From assembly GCA_903909295.1 (NCBI GenBank), contig CAIVVG010000157.1, positions 1-9,901 of the forward strand: a stretch of 9,901 bases of DNA, written 5' to 3'. Below, one piece after another: positions 1 to 6,595 of this stretch (position 1 is its first letter; each line of letters opens with the position of its first letter). The stretch is from an uncultured Chlamydiae bacterium (GTDB taxonomy: Bacteria; Chlamydiota; Chlamydiia; Chlamydiales; SM23-39). Both the position numbers and the translations under genes were made by a program. The notes under the pieces were generated by a model. The model saw only the letters and a program-made list of their open reading frames with translations, was not told where the DNA came from and did not search any database.

Positions 1-212
1 AAGCTTTCTGGAAGACCTCGTTCGCGAGTGAGTATTTGAAGTTTTTGTGACGATGGGTGTCCATCAAATTTCGCTAAATGATCTTCCATCGAGATCACAA
101 ATTTTTGATCGATTTTCGATAAGGCTTGGTTTAATGCCTTATAGTGCAACAACTTACTGTCGATCAAAACACCATCTAAATCGAAAATAACTAAACGAGA
201 CTCCTTGCCCAC
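1..212 (-). CDS. HAD-superfamily hydrolase, N-terminal part (cut by window edge)
   Basis: About 70 N-terminal residues of a haloacid dehalogenase-like phosphatase are visible; the rest lies left of position 1. HAD motif I is clear near the N-terminus (VIFDLDGVLIDS), with the nucleophile Asp and the general acid/base Asp two residues later. It is followed by LHYKALNQAL and a stretch (EDHLAKFDGHPSSQKLQ) that fits the start of a helical cap domain, as in phosphoglycolate-phosphatase-type (HAD-IA) enzymes. I chose the GTG at 212 because the frame is closed upstream by two TAA codons and a GGAG (222-225) lies 9 nt before it; the next in-frame ATG falls after motif I. Family members of this type are often found among sugar-nucleotide genes, where they may remove phosphate from a sugar phosphate, but the substrate cannot be read from this fragment. 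It is divergent from the dehydrogenase at 352. Confidence 0.8.
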   Translation of the reverse strand, partial: MGKESRLVIFDLDGVLIDSKLLHYKALNQALSKIDQKFVISMEDHLAKFDGHPSSQKLQILTRERGLPES

Positions 213-221
213 TTTGGGTTG

Positions 222-225
222 CTCC
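222..225 (-). promoter_or_regulatory. Shine-Dalgarno GGAG for the HAD hydrolase
   Basis: Read on the minus strand, GGAG lies 9 nt upstream of the GTG at 212. It decides the start, because no ATG precedes motif I in this frame. Confidence 0.5.
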
Positions 226-232
226 AGGCGTT

Positions 233-238
233 ATTATA
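233..238 (-). promoter_or_regulatory. Candidate -10 box (TATAAT) for the HAD hydrolase
   Basis: The minus strand carries a perfect TATAAT ending 20 nt before the GTG start. No good -35 is seen at 16-18 nt spacing (CAGTTC is the 17-nt hexamer). Transcription would begin close to the GGAG, giving a very short leader. Confidence 0.35.
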
Positions 239-264
239 AACCCCTTCCATCTTGAGAACTGAAT

Positions 265-286
265 CCTTTTTTTGAAAGAAAAAAGG
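265..286. repeat. A/T-rich inverted repeat in the divergent gap
   Basis: CCTTTTTT (265-272) pairs with AAAAAAGG (279-286) across a 6-nt loop, in the 139-bp gap between the HAD hydrolase and the dehydrogenase. Both flanking genes point away from it, so it is not a terminator for either. It could be a chance A/T tract or a regulator-binding site; nothing in the sequence distinguishes these. Confidence 0.35.
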
Positions 287-291
287 AAGGC

Positions 292-321
292 TTCCCACAT
301 TCCCCCAGAATTTGTTATCCT
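292..321 (+). promoter_or_regulatory. Candidate promoter of the dehydrogenase/SDR operon
   Basis: A TTATCCT block gives a -10 TATCCT at 316-321. A weak -35 TTCCCA (292-297) lies 18 nt upstream. Transcription would begin near 328, leaving about 24 nt of leader that contains the AGAGG at 341-345. The same -10 hexamer is used in the two divergent promoters at 3608-3672, which supports the call. Confidence 0.35.
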
Positions 322-351
322 CGCGTCCATTCCGTAAAGTAGAGGATCCCG

Positions 352-1731
352 ATGAAGCGAGCGAGTACAGTGCCTGTCGACTACCCTGATAAGACCGTCT
401 GTATATTGGGGTTAGGTTTTGTGGGACTGACCTTAGCTACAGTGATGGCCGACATCGGATTCGAAGTCATCGGAGTTGAAATCCGGGATCAGTTGGTGGC
501 GCAATTGTCCTCAGGAGATCCTTATTTCTTTGAGCCAGATCTGTCCACGCGGCTCAAAAAGGTGATCGAAAATAAGTCCTTGCGGGTCTCCAAAAAAATT
601 CCCAAAGATTGTAACGCGAGTGTCTACATCATCACCGCAGGAACACCGCTAGATGAAAACAAAATAGTCAACCTCAGCAGCATCTGCAATATTTGCAATG
701 ACATCGCAGAGCATCTCCAGGATGGCGCCCTCGTCATTTTGCGCTCAACTGTAAAATTGGGCACAACGAGAAATATCGTCCTTCCCATCTTACAGAAAAC
801 TGGCAAGCGGTTTGAAATCGCCTTTTGCCCTGAGAGAACGGTGGAAGGACAGGCGATGGCAGAGCTCCGCTATTTACCTCAAGTCATTGGAGCAGATGAT
901 CTTTCAACTAGCATCCGAGCGGCCCATCTTTTCCAATTTTTGACTCCCACGGTAGTCCGAGTCTCCGATATGGAAACCGCGGAGATGATCAAATTGATCG
1001 ACAATACGAAAAGGGATGTCATCTTTGGGTTTTCCAACGAAGTGGCTCGTCTTTGCGATGCAGCGGGATTGAGCGCAAGTGAAGTGCTGAGTGCGGGCCG
1101 TTTCGGGTATGCGCGGACCGATTTGCCGACGCCTGGCCCGGTCGGAGGGCCCTGCCTTTCCAAGGATTCGTATATCCTGGCACAAAGCATGGAGGAATTT
1201 GGAGTGGTTCCTCAAATGACTTTAGCAGCCCGCAGAGTCAACGAAGAGCAATCCACGGAAGTCACTGCATTTTTGAAGGGATATGTGAATGAGCTTGGCG
1301 AGTTTCCCAAAGATCCGATCATCTCATTGCTGGGGATTGCCTTTAAGGGAAGGCCGGCGACAGACGATCTCAGAGGAACCACTGCAAAGCCGATTTTTGA
1401 AGCGTTGAAAAAGGCCTTCCCTCAAGCGAAATTCTGGGGCTACGATCCCGTCGTCAACCCAGAAGCAATCCTCCAATTTGGGCTCGAACCCAAGACATCG
1501 GTACAAGAGGCTCTAAAAGGGGCTCATCTCGCCCTCATTTTAAATAACCACCCGGTTTTTGCTGCGATGCCCCTTGAAAAATGGTCAATAGAGATGGCTC
1601 GTCCGGGGGTGATTTATGACTTTTGGAATAATTATTCTAGAGAAACTCTTTGCTTACCGCCCGAAATCGAATACATCTCTCTCGGAAGTCATAAATTTGC
1701 TGTATCACAACCGGAGAAAGTGGCCACATGA
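352..1731 (+). CDS. Nucleotide-sugar 6-dehydrogenase (UDP-glucose / UDP-ManNAc dehydrogenase superfamily)
   Basis: A 459-residue NAD-dependent dehydrogenase that should oxidise C6 of a UDP-sugar to the uronic acid in two steps in the cytoplasm. The N-terminal Rossmann domain has GLGFVG at residues 20-25 and an acidic residue (E43) ending strand two, favouring NAD. Family residues follow in order: RSTV (131-134), FCPER (158-162), K214 and N218 in the central helix, and the catalytic Cys268 in VGGPCLSKD with K271 and D272. The C-terminal UDP-binding domain starts near LGIAFKG (327-333), with R341. Length is typical. Start: AGAGG at 341-345 lies 6 nt before the ATG. It overlaps the next gene by ATGA. 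Substrate is open: the Cys loop has the Lys-Asp of UDP-glucose dehydrogenases but GGPCL instead of the usual GGSCF, and the WecC/WbpA group has GGHC. UDP-glucose, UDP-GlcNAc or UDP-ManNAc are all possible. Confidence 0.88.
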   Translation: MKRASTVPVDYPDKTVCILGLGFVGLTLATVMADIGFEVIGVEIRDQLVAQLSSGDPYFFEPDLSTRLKKVIENKSLRVSKKIPKDCNASVYIITAGTPLDENKIVNLSSICNICNDIAEHLQDGALVILRSTVKLGTTRNIVLPILQKTGKRFEIAFCPERTVEGQAMAELRYLPQVIGADDLSTSIRAAHLFQFLTPTVVRVSDMETAEMIKLIDNTKRDVIFGFSNEVARLCDAAGLSASEVLSAGRFGYARTDLPTPGPVGGPCLSKDSYILAQSMEEFGVVPQMTLAARRVNEEQSTEVTAFLKGYVNELGEFPKDPIISLLGIAFKGRPATDDLRGTTAKPIFEALKKAFPQAKFWGYDPVVNPEAILQFGLEPKTSVQEALKGAHLALILNNHPVFAAMPLEKWSIEMARPGVIYDFWNNYSRETLCLPPEIEYISLGSHKFAVSQPEKVAT

Positions 1732-2723
1732 AGCGGATCTTGGTCACAGGAGGCACCGGATTTTTAGGAGCGGCTCTAGTGCGCCGTTTGGTTTCACTCA
1801 ACTATTTTGTGCGTGTTTTCGATAACGGGTCTCGCTCCTCAGGAATGCCTATTGCCGATCTTTCCGATTCGATCGAACTGATTTGCGGGGATATCCGCGA
1901 TAGTCAGGCTGTCCTCGATGCCGTGCGGGGAATGGACGCCGTCATCCACCTAGCTGCTGTGAATGGAACCGAATTCTTTTATAGTAAGCCCGCCCTTGTT
2001 CTCGATGTAGGCGTCCGCGGAATTTTAAATGTGATCGAAGCATGCCAAAAAACGGGGGTGGTCGATCTGATCGCGGCCTCCAGCTCTGAAGTCTATCAAA
2101 CACCCGCCATCATCCCAACAGACGAGAGCGCGGCCCTCATCATCCCCGATCCGCTCAATCCCCGCTATTCCTACGGAGGCTCAAAAATCATCACTGAGCT
2201 CTTAGTACTGAATTACGGAAAAACCCATTTCAAACGGGCGGTTCTTTTCAGACCTCACAATGTCTATGGGCCTGCGATGGGGCGGGAACATGTTTTGCCT
2301 CAATTTATTTTACGGGCCGTAGAGAAAATCAGCCAGTCACCCACGGGGCCCGTCCCATTTCCGATCCAGGGCGATGGAAAGCAAACCCGTGCATTGATCC
2401 ATATCGATGACATGATCGATGGGCTCATGCTCCTTCTTGAGCGGGGAGAACACCTGAATATTTACCATATCGGAAACCCGGAAGAAGTGACCATGGCCGA
2501 TCTGGCAAAAAAAGTGGTGGGGTATTTTGGGAGAGAGATAGAGCTCCAACCCACCTCTTTGCAATGGGGATCTACTGAGCGTAGATGTCCCCATATCGGG
2601 AAAATGAAAGGGCTGGGATTCAAACCCAAAATCTCGCTTGATGCAGGGCTCCCCTCGGTCATCGAGTGGTATTCGCAGCCCACCCCTCGTAAACGCGACG
2701 AATCCCTTCCTGCAACGAAATAG
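1728..2723 (+). CDS. NAD-dependent epimerase/dehydratase (extended SDR) acting on a nucleotide sugar
   Basis: A 331-residue extended short-chain dehydrogenase. The Rossmann fingerprint GGTGFLG is at residues 8-14, D32 ends strand two (NAD preference), and GDIRD is at 54-58. The catalytic set is SSS (118-120) followed by Y149 and K153 in YGGSK. RPHNVYGP (175-182) and the IHIDD segment (224-228) are usual in the UDP-glucose epimerase, UDP-glucuronate epimerase and dTDP-glucose dehydratase group. The ATG overlaps the preceding stop (ATGA), with GGAG at 1713-1716, so the two proteins are probably translationally coupled and act in sequence. It may epimerise or decarboxylate the uronic acid made by its neighbour, but this is inference. 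The last 21 codons run into the 3' end of the opposite-strand fucose synthase gene. The final 14 or so residues (basic, Pro-rich) look like a non-family extension read antisense to that gene. Confidence 0.85.
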   Translation: MKRILVTGGTGFLGAALVRRLVSLNYFVRVFDNGSRSSGMPIADLSDSIELICGDIRDSQAVLDAVRGMDAVIHLAAVNGTEFFYSKPALVLDVGVRGILNVIEACQKTGVVDLIAASSSEVYQTPAIIPTDESAALIIPDPLNPRYSYGGSKIITELLVLNYGKTHFKRAVLFRPHNVYGPAMGREHVLPQFILRAVEKISQSPTGPVPFPIQGDGKQTRALIHIDDMIDGLMLLLERGEHLNIYHIGNPEEVTMADLAKKVVGYFGREIELQPTSLQWGSTERRCPHIGKMKGLGFKPKISLDAGLPSVIEWYSQPTPRKRDESLPATK

Positions 2724-3600
2724 AGGCCTTCCAGCCCATCTGATGGATGCGAGAGACGTCGAGCAGTTTTTGCGGGGGGCCATCCGGCTTCGTCGCATCC
2801 CAGAGAATCTCTCCTGAGTACCCAACGACATCAGCAATGAGCAAAGCCAGCTCCCGGATCGATAAATCGACCCCAGTGCCGATATTGACTAGGGGAGGTT
2901 CGCTCAGCCCAAACAGTGGGTTGTCTTCTAAATTCATTAAAAAAATCGCCGCTTCTGCAAAGTCATCGCTATGCAAAAATTCTCGTCTCGCTCTTCCAGT
3001 GCCCCACAAAGTCAAACTCTCAAGCCCTTCCACTTTAGCGTGGTGCATTTTTCGGATCATCGCGGGAAGGACATGCGCCCTGACTAGATCGTAGTCATCT
3101 TCGGGGCCGTACAAGTTCGTCGGCATCCCTGCGAAAAAGCGGGTCTTGTACTGCTGATTGTAGGCCCAACACATCTCGATCCCGGCGATCTTGCCGATGG
3201 CATAAGAGCGGTTTGAGGGTTCAAAGCTACTTGAGACGAGATATTCCTCTTTCATCGGCTGCGGACACAACCTCGGGTAGAGACAAGAAGAGCCTAAAAA
3301 GAACAGTCGCTGGACACCGGAACGCATCGCTTCATGCAGTACATGAGTTTGGATCATCAAATTTTCATGAATGAATGTCCCGGGAAAGTTCTTAGTGGCA
3401 ATGATCCCGCCGGTCACAATAGCGCAGAAAAAGACATATTCAGGGCACATTGCTGCAAAAAAATCGCGCACGGAAGAAGGGTCCATCAAATCGATTTCGG
3501 GAAGGAGTAGATTGTCATAGCCCAAGGCCCGAAGTTTGCGAACAATTGCACTCCCAGCAAGACCTGTATGACCCGCTACATAGATTTTTTTATTTTGCAT
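2659..3600 (-). CDS. fcl: GDP-L-fucose synthase
   Basis: A 313-residue SDR epimerase/reductase of the Fcl/WcaG type, converting GDP-4-keto-6-deoxy-D-mannose to GDP-L-fucose with NADPH. The nucleotide-binding GHTGLAG is at residues 10-16. FLGSSCLYP (101-109) carries the catalytic Ser and the Cys (C106) matching E. coli Cys109. Y133 and K137 form YxxxK, H176 in RAHVLPA matches the catalytic His179, and WGTGRARREFLH (199-210) is the substrate-binding signature. The C-terminus SLQEGIRRVYEGW is normal for the family and length is standard. There is no Shine-Dalgarno before the ATG; the preceding bases are pyrimidine-rich and a -10 box ends 7 nt upstream, so the mRNA may be leaderless. The gene stands alone on this strand, overlapping the SDR gene tail to tail by 65 bp. 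The partner GDP-mannose 4,6-dehydratase is not in the window. Confidence 0.93.
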   Translation of the reverse strand: MQNKKIYVAGHTGLAGSAIVRKLRALGYDNLLLPEIDLMDPSSVRDFFAAMCPEYVFFCAIVTGGIIATKNFPGTFIHENLMIQTHVLHEAMRSGVQRLFFLGSSCLYPRLCPQPMKEEYLVSSSFEPSNRSYAIGKIAGIEMCWAYNQQYKTRFFAGMPTNLYGPEDDYDLVRAHVLPAMIRKMHHAKVEGLESLTLWGTGRARREFLHSDDFAEAAIFLMNLEDNPLFGLSEPPLVNIGTGVDLSIRELALLIADVVGYSGEILWDATKPDGPPQKLLDVSRIHQMGWKASISLQEGIRRVYEGWAANTTR

Positions 3601-3607
3601 AGACGGA

Positions 3608-3636
3608 AGGATAGCGGCTTAAGGGATTCTCCTCAA
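3608..3636 (-). promoter_or_regulatory. Promoter of the GDP-fucose synthase gene (predicted leaderless)
   Basis: On the minus strand, TTGAGG (3631-3636) and TATCCT (3608-3613) are separated by 17 nt. The -10 ends 7 nt before the ATG at 3600, so transcription should begin at or next to the start codon. It lies back to back with the promoter of the ABC exporter; the two -35 boxes are 7 bp apart. Confidence 0.55.
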
Positions 3637-3643
3637 GGACGTA

Positions 3644-3672
3644 TTGACAGCGGAATTCCCAATCCTTATCCT
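3644..3672 (+). promoter_or_regulatory. Promoter of the ABC exporter operon (predicted leaderless)
   Basis: A perfect -35 TTGACA (3644-3649), a 17-nt spacer and a -10 TATCCT (3667-3672) form a good sigma70-type promoter. The ATG at 3681 follows 8 nt after the -10, which leaves no room for a leader or ribosome binding site, and the intervening bases are pyrimidine-rich. Confidence 0.6.
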
Positions 3673-3680
3673 TTCATTCT

Positions 3681-5465
3681 ATGCTAGGCTCTGTTGGTTC
3701 AATCTGGTTCGGTGCTCCCCGTCAAGTGGCTTGGTTTGTCTTTGTGGTCATTGTCAATACCTTAGCTGCTTGTCTTGAGGGTGCCTCTTTTGGGATTATC
3801 CTCATCGCCCTCTCGTTTTTAGGGAACCCCTCTGCAGCTCTCGGCTCCTGGTCTTCCTGGCTTCCCTCAATGGATGCTCAACAAGCCTTGATCTTTTTTC
3901 TCATTCTCGCCTTCTCTGCACAAATCATTCGCAGTGCACTCAATTGTGTCGGGCAAGTGGTCGCCATGAGAGTGGGCACTTGGCTTCAAACAGAAGTCCA
4001 GAAGAAAGTTTATCACAAGATTCTGAGCTTTAGCTTTCCCTACATCAATAGCCGCAAAATAGGGGACTTAAGCGAACATATCAAGGAACCGAGCGGAATC
4101 ACCCATTTTTTCATTGACCCGCTCAATCGGATAAGCGTCACTGGCCTGACTATTTTGGCATCTCTAGTTGTGGCTTGCTTTATTTCAGTCAAGCTGACCC
4201 TTTTTGCATGTATCACGTTTGGCCTCTTTGCCATCTTGCAGAAAAAAATGATTTTGAAAGTTTCCGGTCAGTCGAAAATTTTGGCAGGACACGCAGCCAA
4301 CTTCAGTCAAGAAGCAGAACAAAGCCTACAAGGACTCCGTTTGATCCACACCTTCCATCGGCAATCTTATGTGGCTAACCAGATTACTGATATCTTGGAA
4401 AAAATTTCATCCTCGATGCGGACACTCCATACCTGGTATTCAGTCATCCCTCCCATATCTGAAATCCTAGGCATTTTTGTCATAGGGCTGTTTCTGGTCT
4501 GCGGTCACCTCATACTGGGAAAGGAACAAGAGAGCGCCATTCCCATCTTGCTCACATTCATTCTTATCTTGCACCGACTCAATACACGCCTACAAATATT
4601 CATGCAAGTTGTAGGAACGATTGCTTTGGGCTGGGGACATATGAAGAGAACAGAGGCCATCTTAAGACATCAGGAATCGGAGCCCGCCCCAGTTCAGTCC
4701 CGTCCCTTAGACCATTTCCATAGACAAATCCAATTTAGGAATCTCTCTCTCCGTTACGAGGGCTCCAAAAAATCTGCGCTCCAGTCGCTCTCCTTGGTTA
4801 TTCCTAAAGGGAGTACTGTTGCCTTCGTCGGGTCTTCTGGGGCAGGAAAGTCCACGCTGGCCGATTTACTCACCGGTCTCTATCAACCGACCGAAGGGAG
4901 CATTCTCATCGATGGCCATCCCTTACAAAGTTTGGATATGGGCGGATGGCGCTCTCGTCTGGGAATCGTCAGTCAAGATACCTTTATTTTTCACGACACG
5001 GTAGAGAGCAATATCCGTTTTGGATTATTAGAGGCTTCTTCTTCTCAGATCATCGCAGCTGCCAAGCAGGCTGGCGCTCATGAATTCATCTCGCAATTGC
5101 CGCAAGGATACCAAACTCTGCTGGGAGAACGCGGCTACCGATTTTCTGGAGGAGAAAGGCAACGGATTGCCCTGGCCCGCGCGCTCGTCCGCGATCCCGA
5201 AATCCTGATCCTCGATGAAGCGACCAGCAACCTCGATAGCCACTCTGAAAAAATCATCCAAGAAGCTCTTGATCATTTTAGAGGAAAAAAAACGATGATT
5301 GTCATTGCCCACAGACTCTCCACGATCGTCCACGCAGACTGGATCTTCGTGCTGGAAAAGGGAAGCCTCGTTGAAACGGGGACCCATGCAGAGCTCCTTT
5401 TGGCTCAAGGGCGCTACGCCTCTTTCTGGAGAGCCCAATCAAAAGACCCTGTTGAGGTCCAATGA
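3681..5465 (+). CDS. ABC exporter, fused membrane and ATPase domains (MsbA/PglK-like)
   Basis: A 594-residue half-transporter that would work as a homodimer in the inner membrane. Residues 1-330 are the membrane domain, with hydrophobic segments near 14-46, 67-85, 150-188 and 255-310. The ATPase domain begins near 350: A-loop Y359, Walker A GSSGAGKST (384-392, K390), Q-loop Q432, signature FSGGE (488-492), Walker B ILILDE ending at E513, D-loop SNLDS, and H544 in the H-loop. All catalytic residues are present. The signature has FSGGE where LSGGQ is most common, an accepted variant. Next to glycosyltransferases, the likely cargo is a lipid-linked glycan or lipid A-type glycolipid, as in MsbA or the flippase PglK; drug or peptide export cannot be excluded. 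No Shine-Dalgarno precedes the ATG (leaderless prediction). It overlaps the following glycosyltransferase by ATGA. Confidence 0.92.
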   Translation: MLGSVGSIWFGAPRQVAWFVFVVIVNTLAACLEGASFGIILIALSFLGNPSAALGSWSSWLPSMDAQQALIFFLILAFSAQIIRSALNCVGQVVAMRVGTWLQTEVQKKVYHKILSFSFPYINSRKIGDLSEHIKEPSGITHFFIDPLNRISVTGLTILASLVVACFISVKLTLFACITFGLFAILQKKMILKVSGQSKILAGHAANFSQEAEQSLQGLRLIHTFHRQSYVANQITDILEKISSSMRTLHTWYSVIPPISEILGIFVIGLFLVCGHLILGKEQESAIPILLTFILILHRLNTRLQIFMQVVGTIALGWGHMKRTEAILRHQESEPAPVQSRPLDHFHRQIQFRNLSLRYEGSKKSALQSLSLVIPKGSTVAFVGSSGAGKSTLADLLTGLYQPTEGSILIDGHPLQSLDMGGWRSRLGIVSQDTFIFHDTVESNIRFGLLEASSSQIIAAAKQAGAHEFISQLPQGYQTLLGERGYRFSGGERQRIALARALVRDPEILILDEATSNLDSHSEKIIQEALDHFRGKKTMIVIAHRLSTIVHADWIFVLEKGSLVETGTHAELLLAQGRYASFWRAQSKDPVEVQ

Positions 5466-6595
5466 CTCACCTCTATTCTGTTTTGTCTCAGTTAGAAAAC
5501 GAGTTAGGCCATGTTTACGAGTACTCCCTTTGTGTAGAGAGAGCCGCATCGATGAATGGCTGGACCCACATTGGATGGGTTCCTCGCAATTGTCCCATCC
5601 CAACGATTCCTGCCCATTGGCAAAAGAACCTCCCCAAAAATTGGGGCAGGCCTATAATTTCATGGCTTTGGATTTTTTGGGGCTGGCTTTTTTGTTACTG
5701 GAAAGCCATCCGGGGGGTGCCCCCTTCTTCCATTTTTCTGTTAGATAACTTGAACCTTCCACAGACCTTTACTTTTTCCTTAGCGCTCCTCTTAGCTGGA
5801 AAATCACCGCAACTATGGGTGATCCAACGCCATTCTCCCCACGAAATGCGACGAAGAGGAAAATGGCTCTCTGATTTAGTGAAGTGGATCTCTCGATGCC
5901 TCGGGCCAAATAACTTCACCCTCTTCACCGACAGCGAGCTGCTCGTGCCCAAATATACCGCCCTCTTTTCAAAATCCATTCATCTCCTCCCAATTCCCAA
6001 TACAGCAATAGCCTCTGCAAAAAGGCACCTAGGAATCGAAGGAGTCATCGACTGTTGGTGGCCTGGAGGGTCTACCCGCAAAGAAAAGGGGCTTGCCCAG
6101 ATCCAACGATTTTCATCCCTACTCAAGACAAAAGGCTCTCTCCCACTCCGCCTTATCGTAGCCCAAAAGACTCAAATGCAGGGGGTCATTCCCTCCCCAT
6201 CGGTCTTGTATATAGAAAATAATTTAAATCGAAGCGCCTATGAAGCATGGCTCAATAGTGTGCATATCGCTCTGCTCCCTTACGACCCCAAAAACTATTC
6301 AGACAAAACCTCTTACATCTTCGCAGAGGCGATTGCAGCAGGACTGATGCCTCTCGCCCGAGAGGGCTCTTGGCTTGCCCACGAACTCCGTAGATTCTCT
6401 CTGGAAGAGCTCCTCTTGGATTGGGATCGAACCGACCTCCTCGAGCACATTCTCTATTTACACGGCGACCCCAAAGTCCGCAAAAAACTCCAACTCATGA
6501 AGGAGGCGTATGCAAAGTTCCACTGCATGGATCAGTTTGCTGCAGCACTAGGACTCGCCAACGATCAGTTTCTTCAGCATCCTTTGAGGGCTTGA
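5462..6595 (+). CDS. Divergent GT-B-type glycosyltransferase (GT4-like), probably membrane-associated
   Basis: A 377-residue protein that I place among glycosyltransferases on weak but consistent signs. The N-terminal half has an unusual Trp-rich hydrophobic stretch (about residues 65-80, around WLWIFWGWLFCYW), perhaps a membrane contact. TLFTDSELLV (153-162) and LPIPN (176-180) resemble the end of a GT-B N-terminal domain. GGSTRKEKG (202-210) resembles the donor-phosphate loop seen in GT4 enzymes. IALLPYD (269-275) followed by the segment around AEAIAAGLMPLA (288-299) resembles the C-terminal nucleotide-sugar site. The start overlaps the ABC exporter stop (ATGA), with GAGG at 5454-5457, so it is coupled to the exporter and may act on the same lipid-linked substrate. 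Its final 16 codons overlap the opposite-strand methyltransferase. Donor and acceptor sugars are unknown. Confidence 0.62.
   Translation: MTHLYSVLSQLENELGHVYEYSLCVERAASMNGWTHIGWVPRNCPIPTIPAHWQKNLPKNWGRPIISWLWIFWGWLFCYWKAIRGVPPSSIFLLDNLNLPQTFTFSLALLLAGKSPQLWVIQRHSPHEMRRRGKWLSDLVKWISRCLGPNNFTLFTDSELLVPKYTALFSKSIHLLPIPNTAIASAKRHLGIEGVIDCWWPGGSTRKEKGLAQIQRFSSLLKTKGSLPLRLIVAQKTQMQGVIPSPSVLYIENNLNRSAYEAWLNSVHIALLPYDPKNYSDKTSYIFAEAIAAGLMPLAREGSWLAHELRRFSLEELLLDWDRTDLLEHILYLHGDPKVRKKLQLMKEAYAKFHCMDQFAAALGLANDQFLQHPLRA

Noticed and set aside
265..286. Inverted repeat as a rho-independent terminator
   Set aside because: Both neighbours are transcribed away from it, the stem is nearly all A/T, and no GC-rich stem followed by a T-run is present.
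2337..2837. Open minus-strand frame of 166 codons
   Set aside because: It lies antisense to the SDR gene and crosses into fcl on the same strand in another frame; it shows no domain motif, while both overlapped genes have full catalytic signatures.
2747..3094. Open plus-strand frame of 115 codons
   Set aside because: It is antisense to fcl, whose substrate-binding residues are coded here; the peptide is Ser/Pro-rich with no domain.
5028..5438. Open minus-strand frame of 136 codons
   Set aside because: It is antisense to the conserved ATPase domain of the ABC exporter and has no recognisable motif.
5299..5748. Open plus-strand frame of 149 codons
   Set aside because: It spans the exporter/glycosyltransferase junction out of frame with both, and has no motif; the ATGA coupling explains this region.
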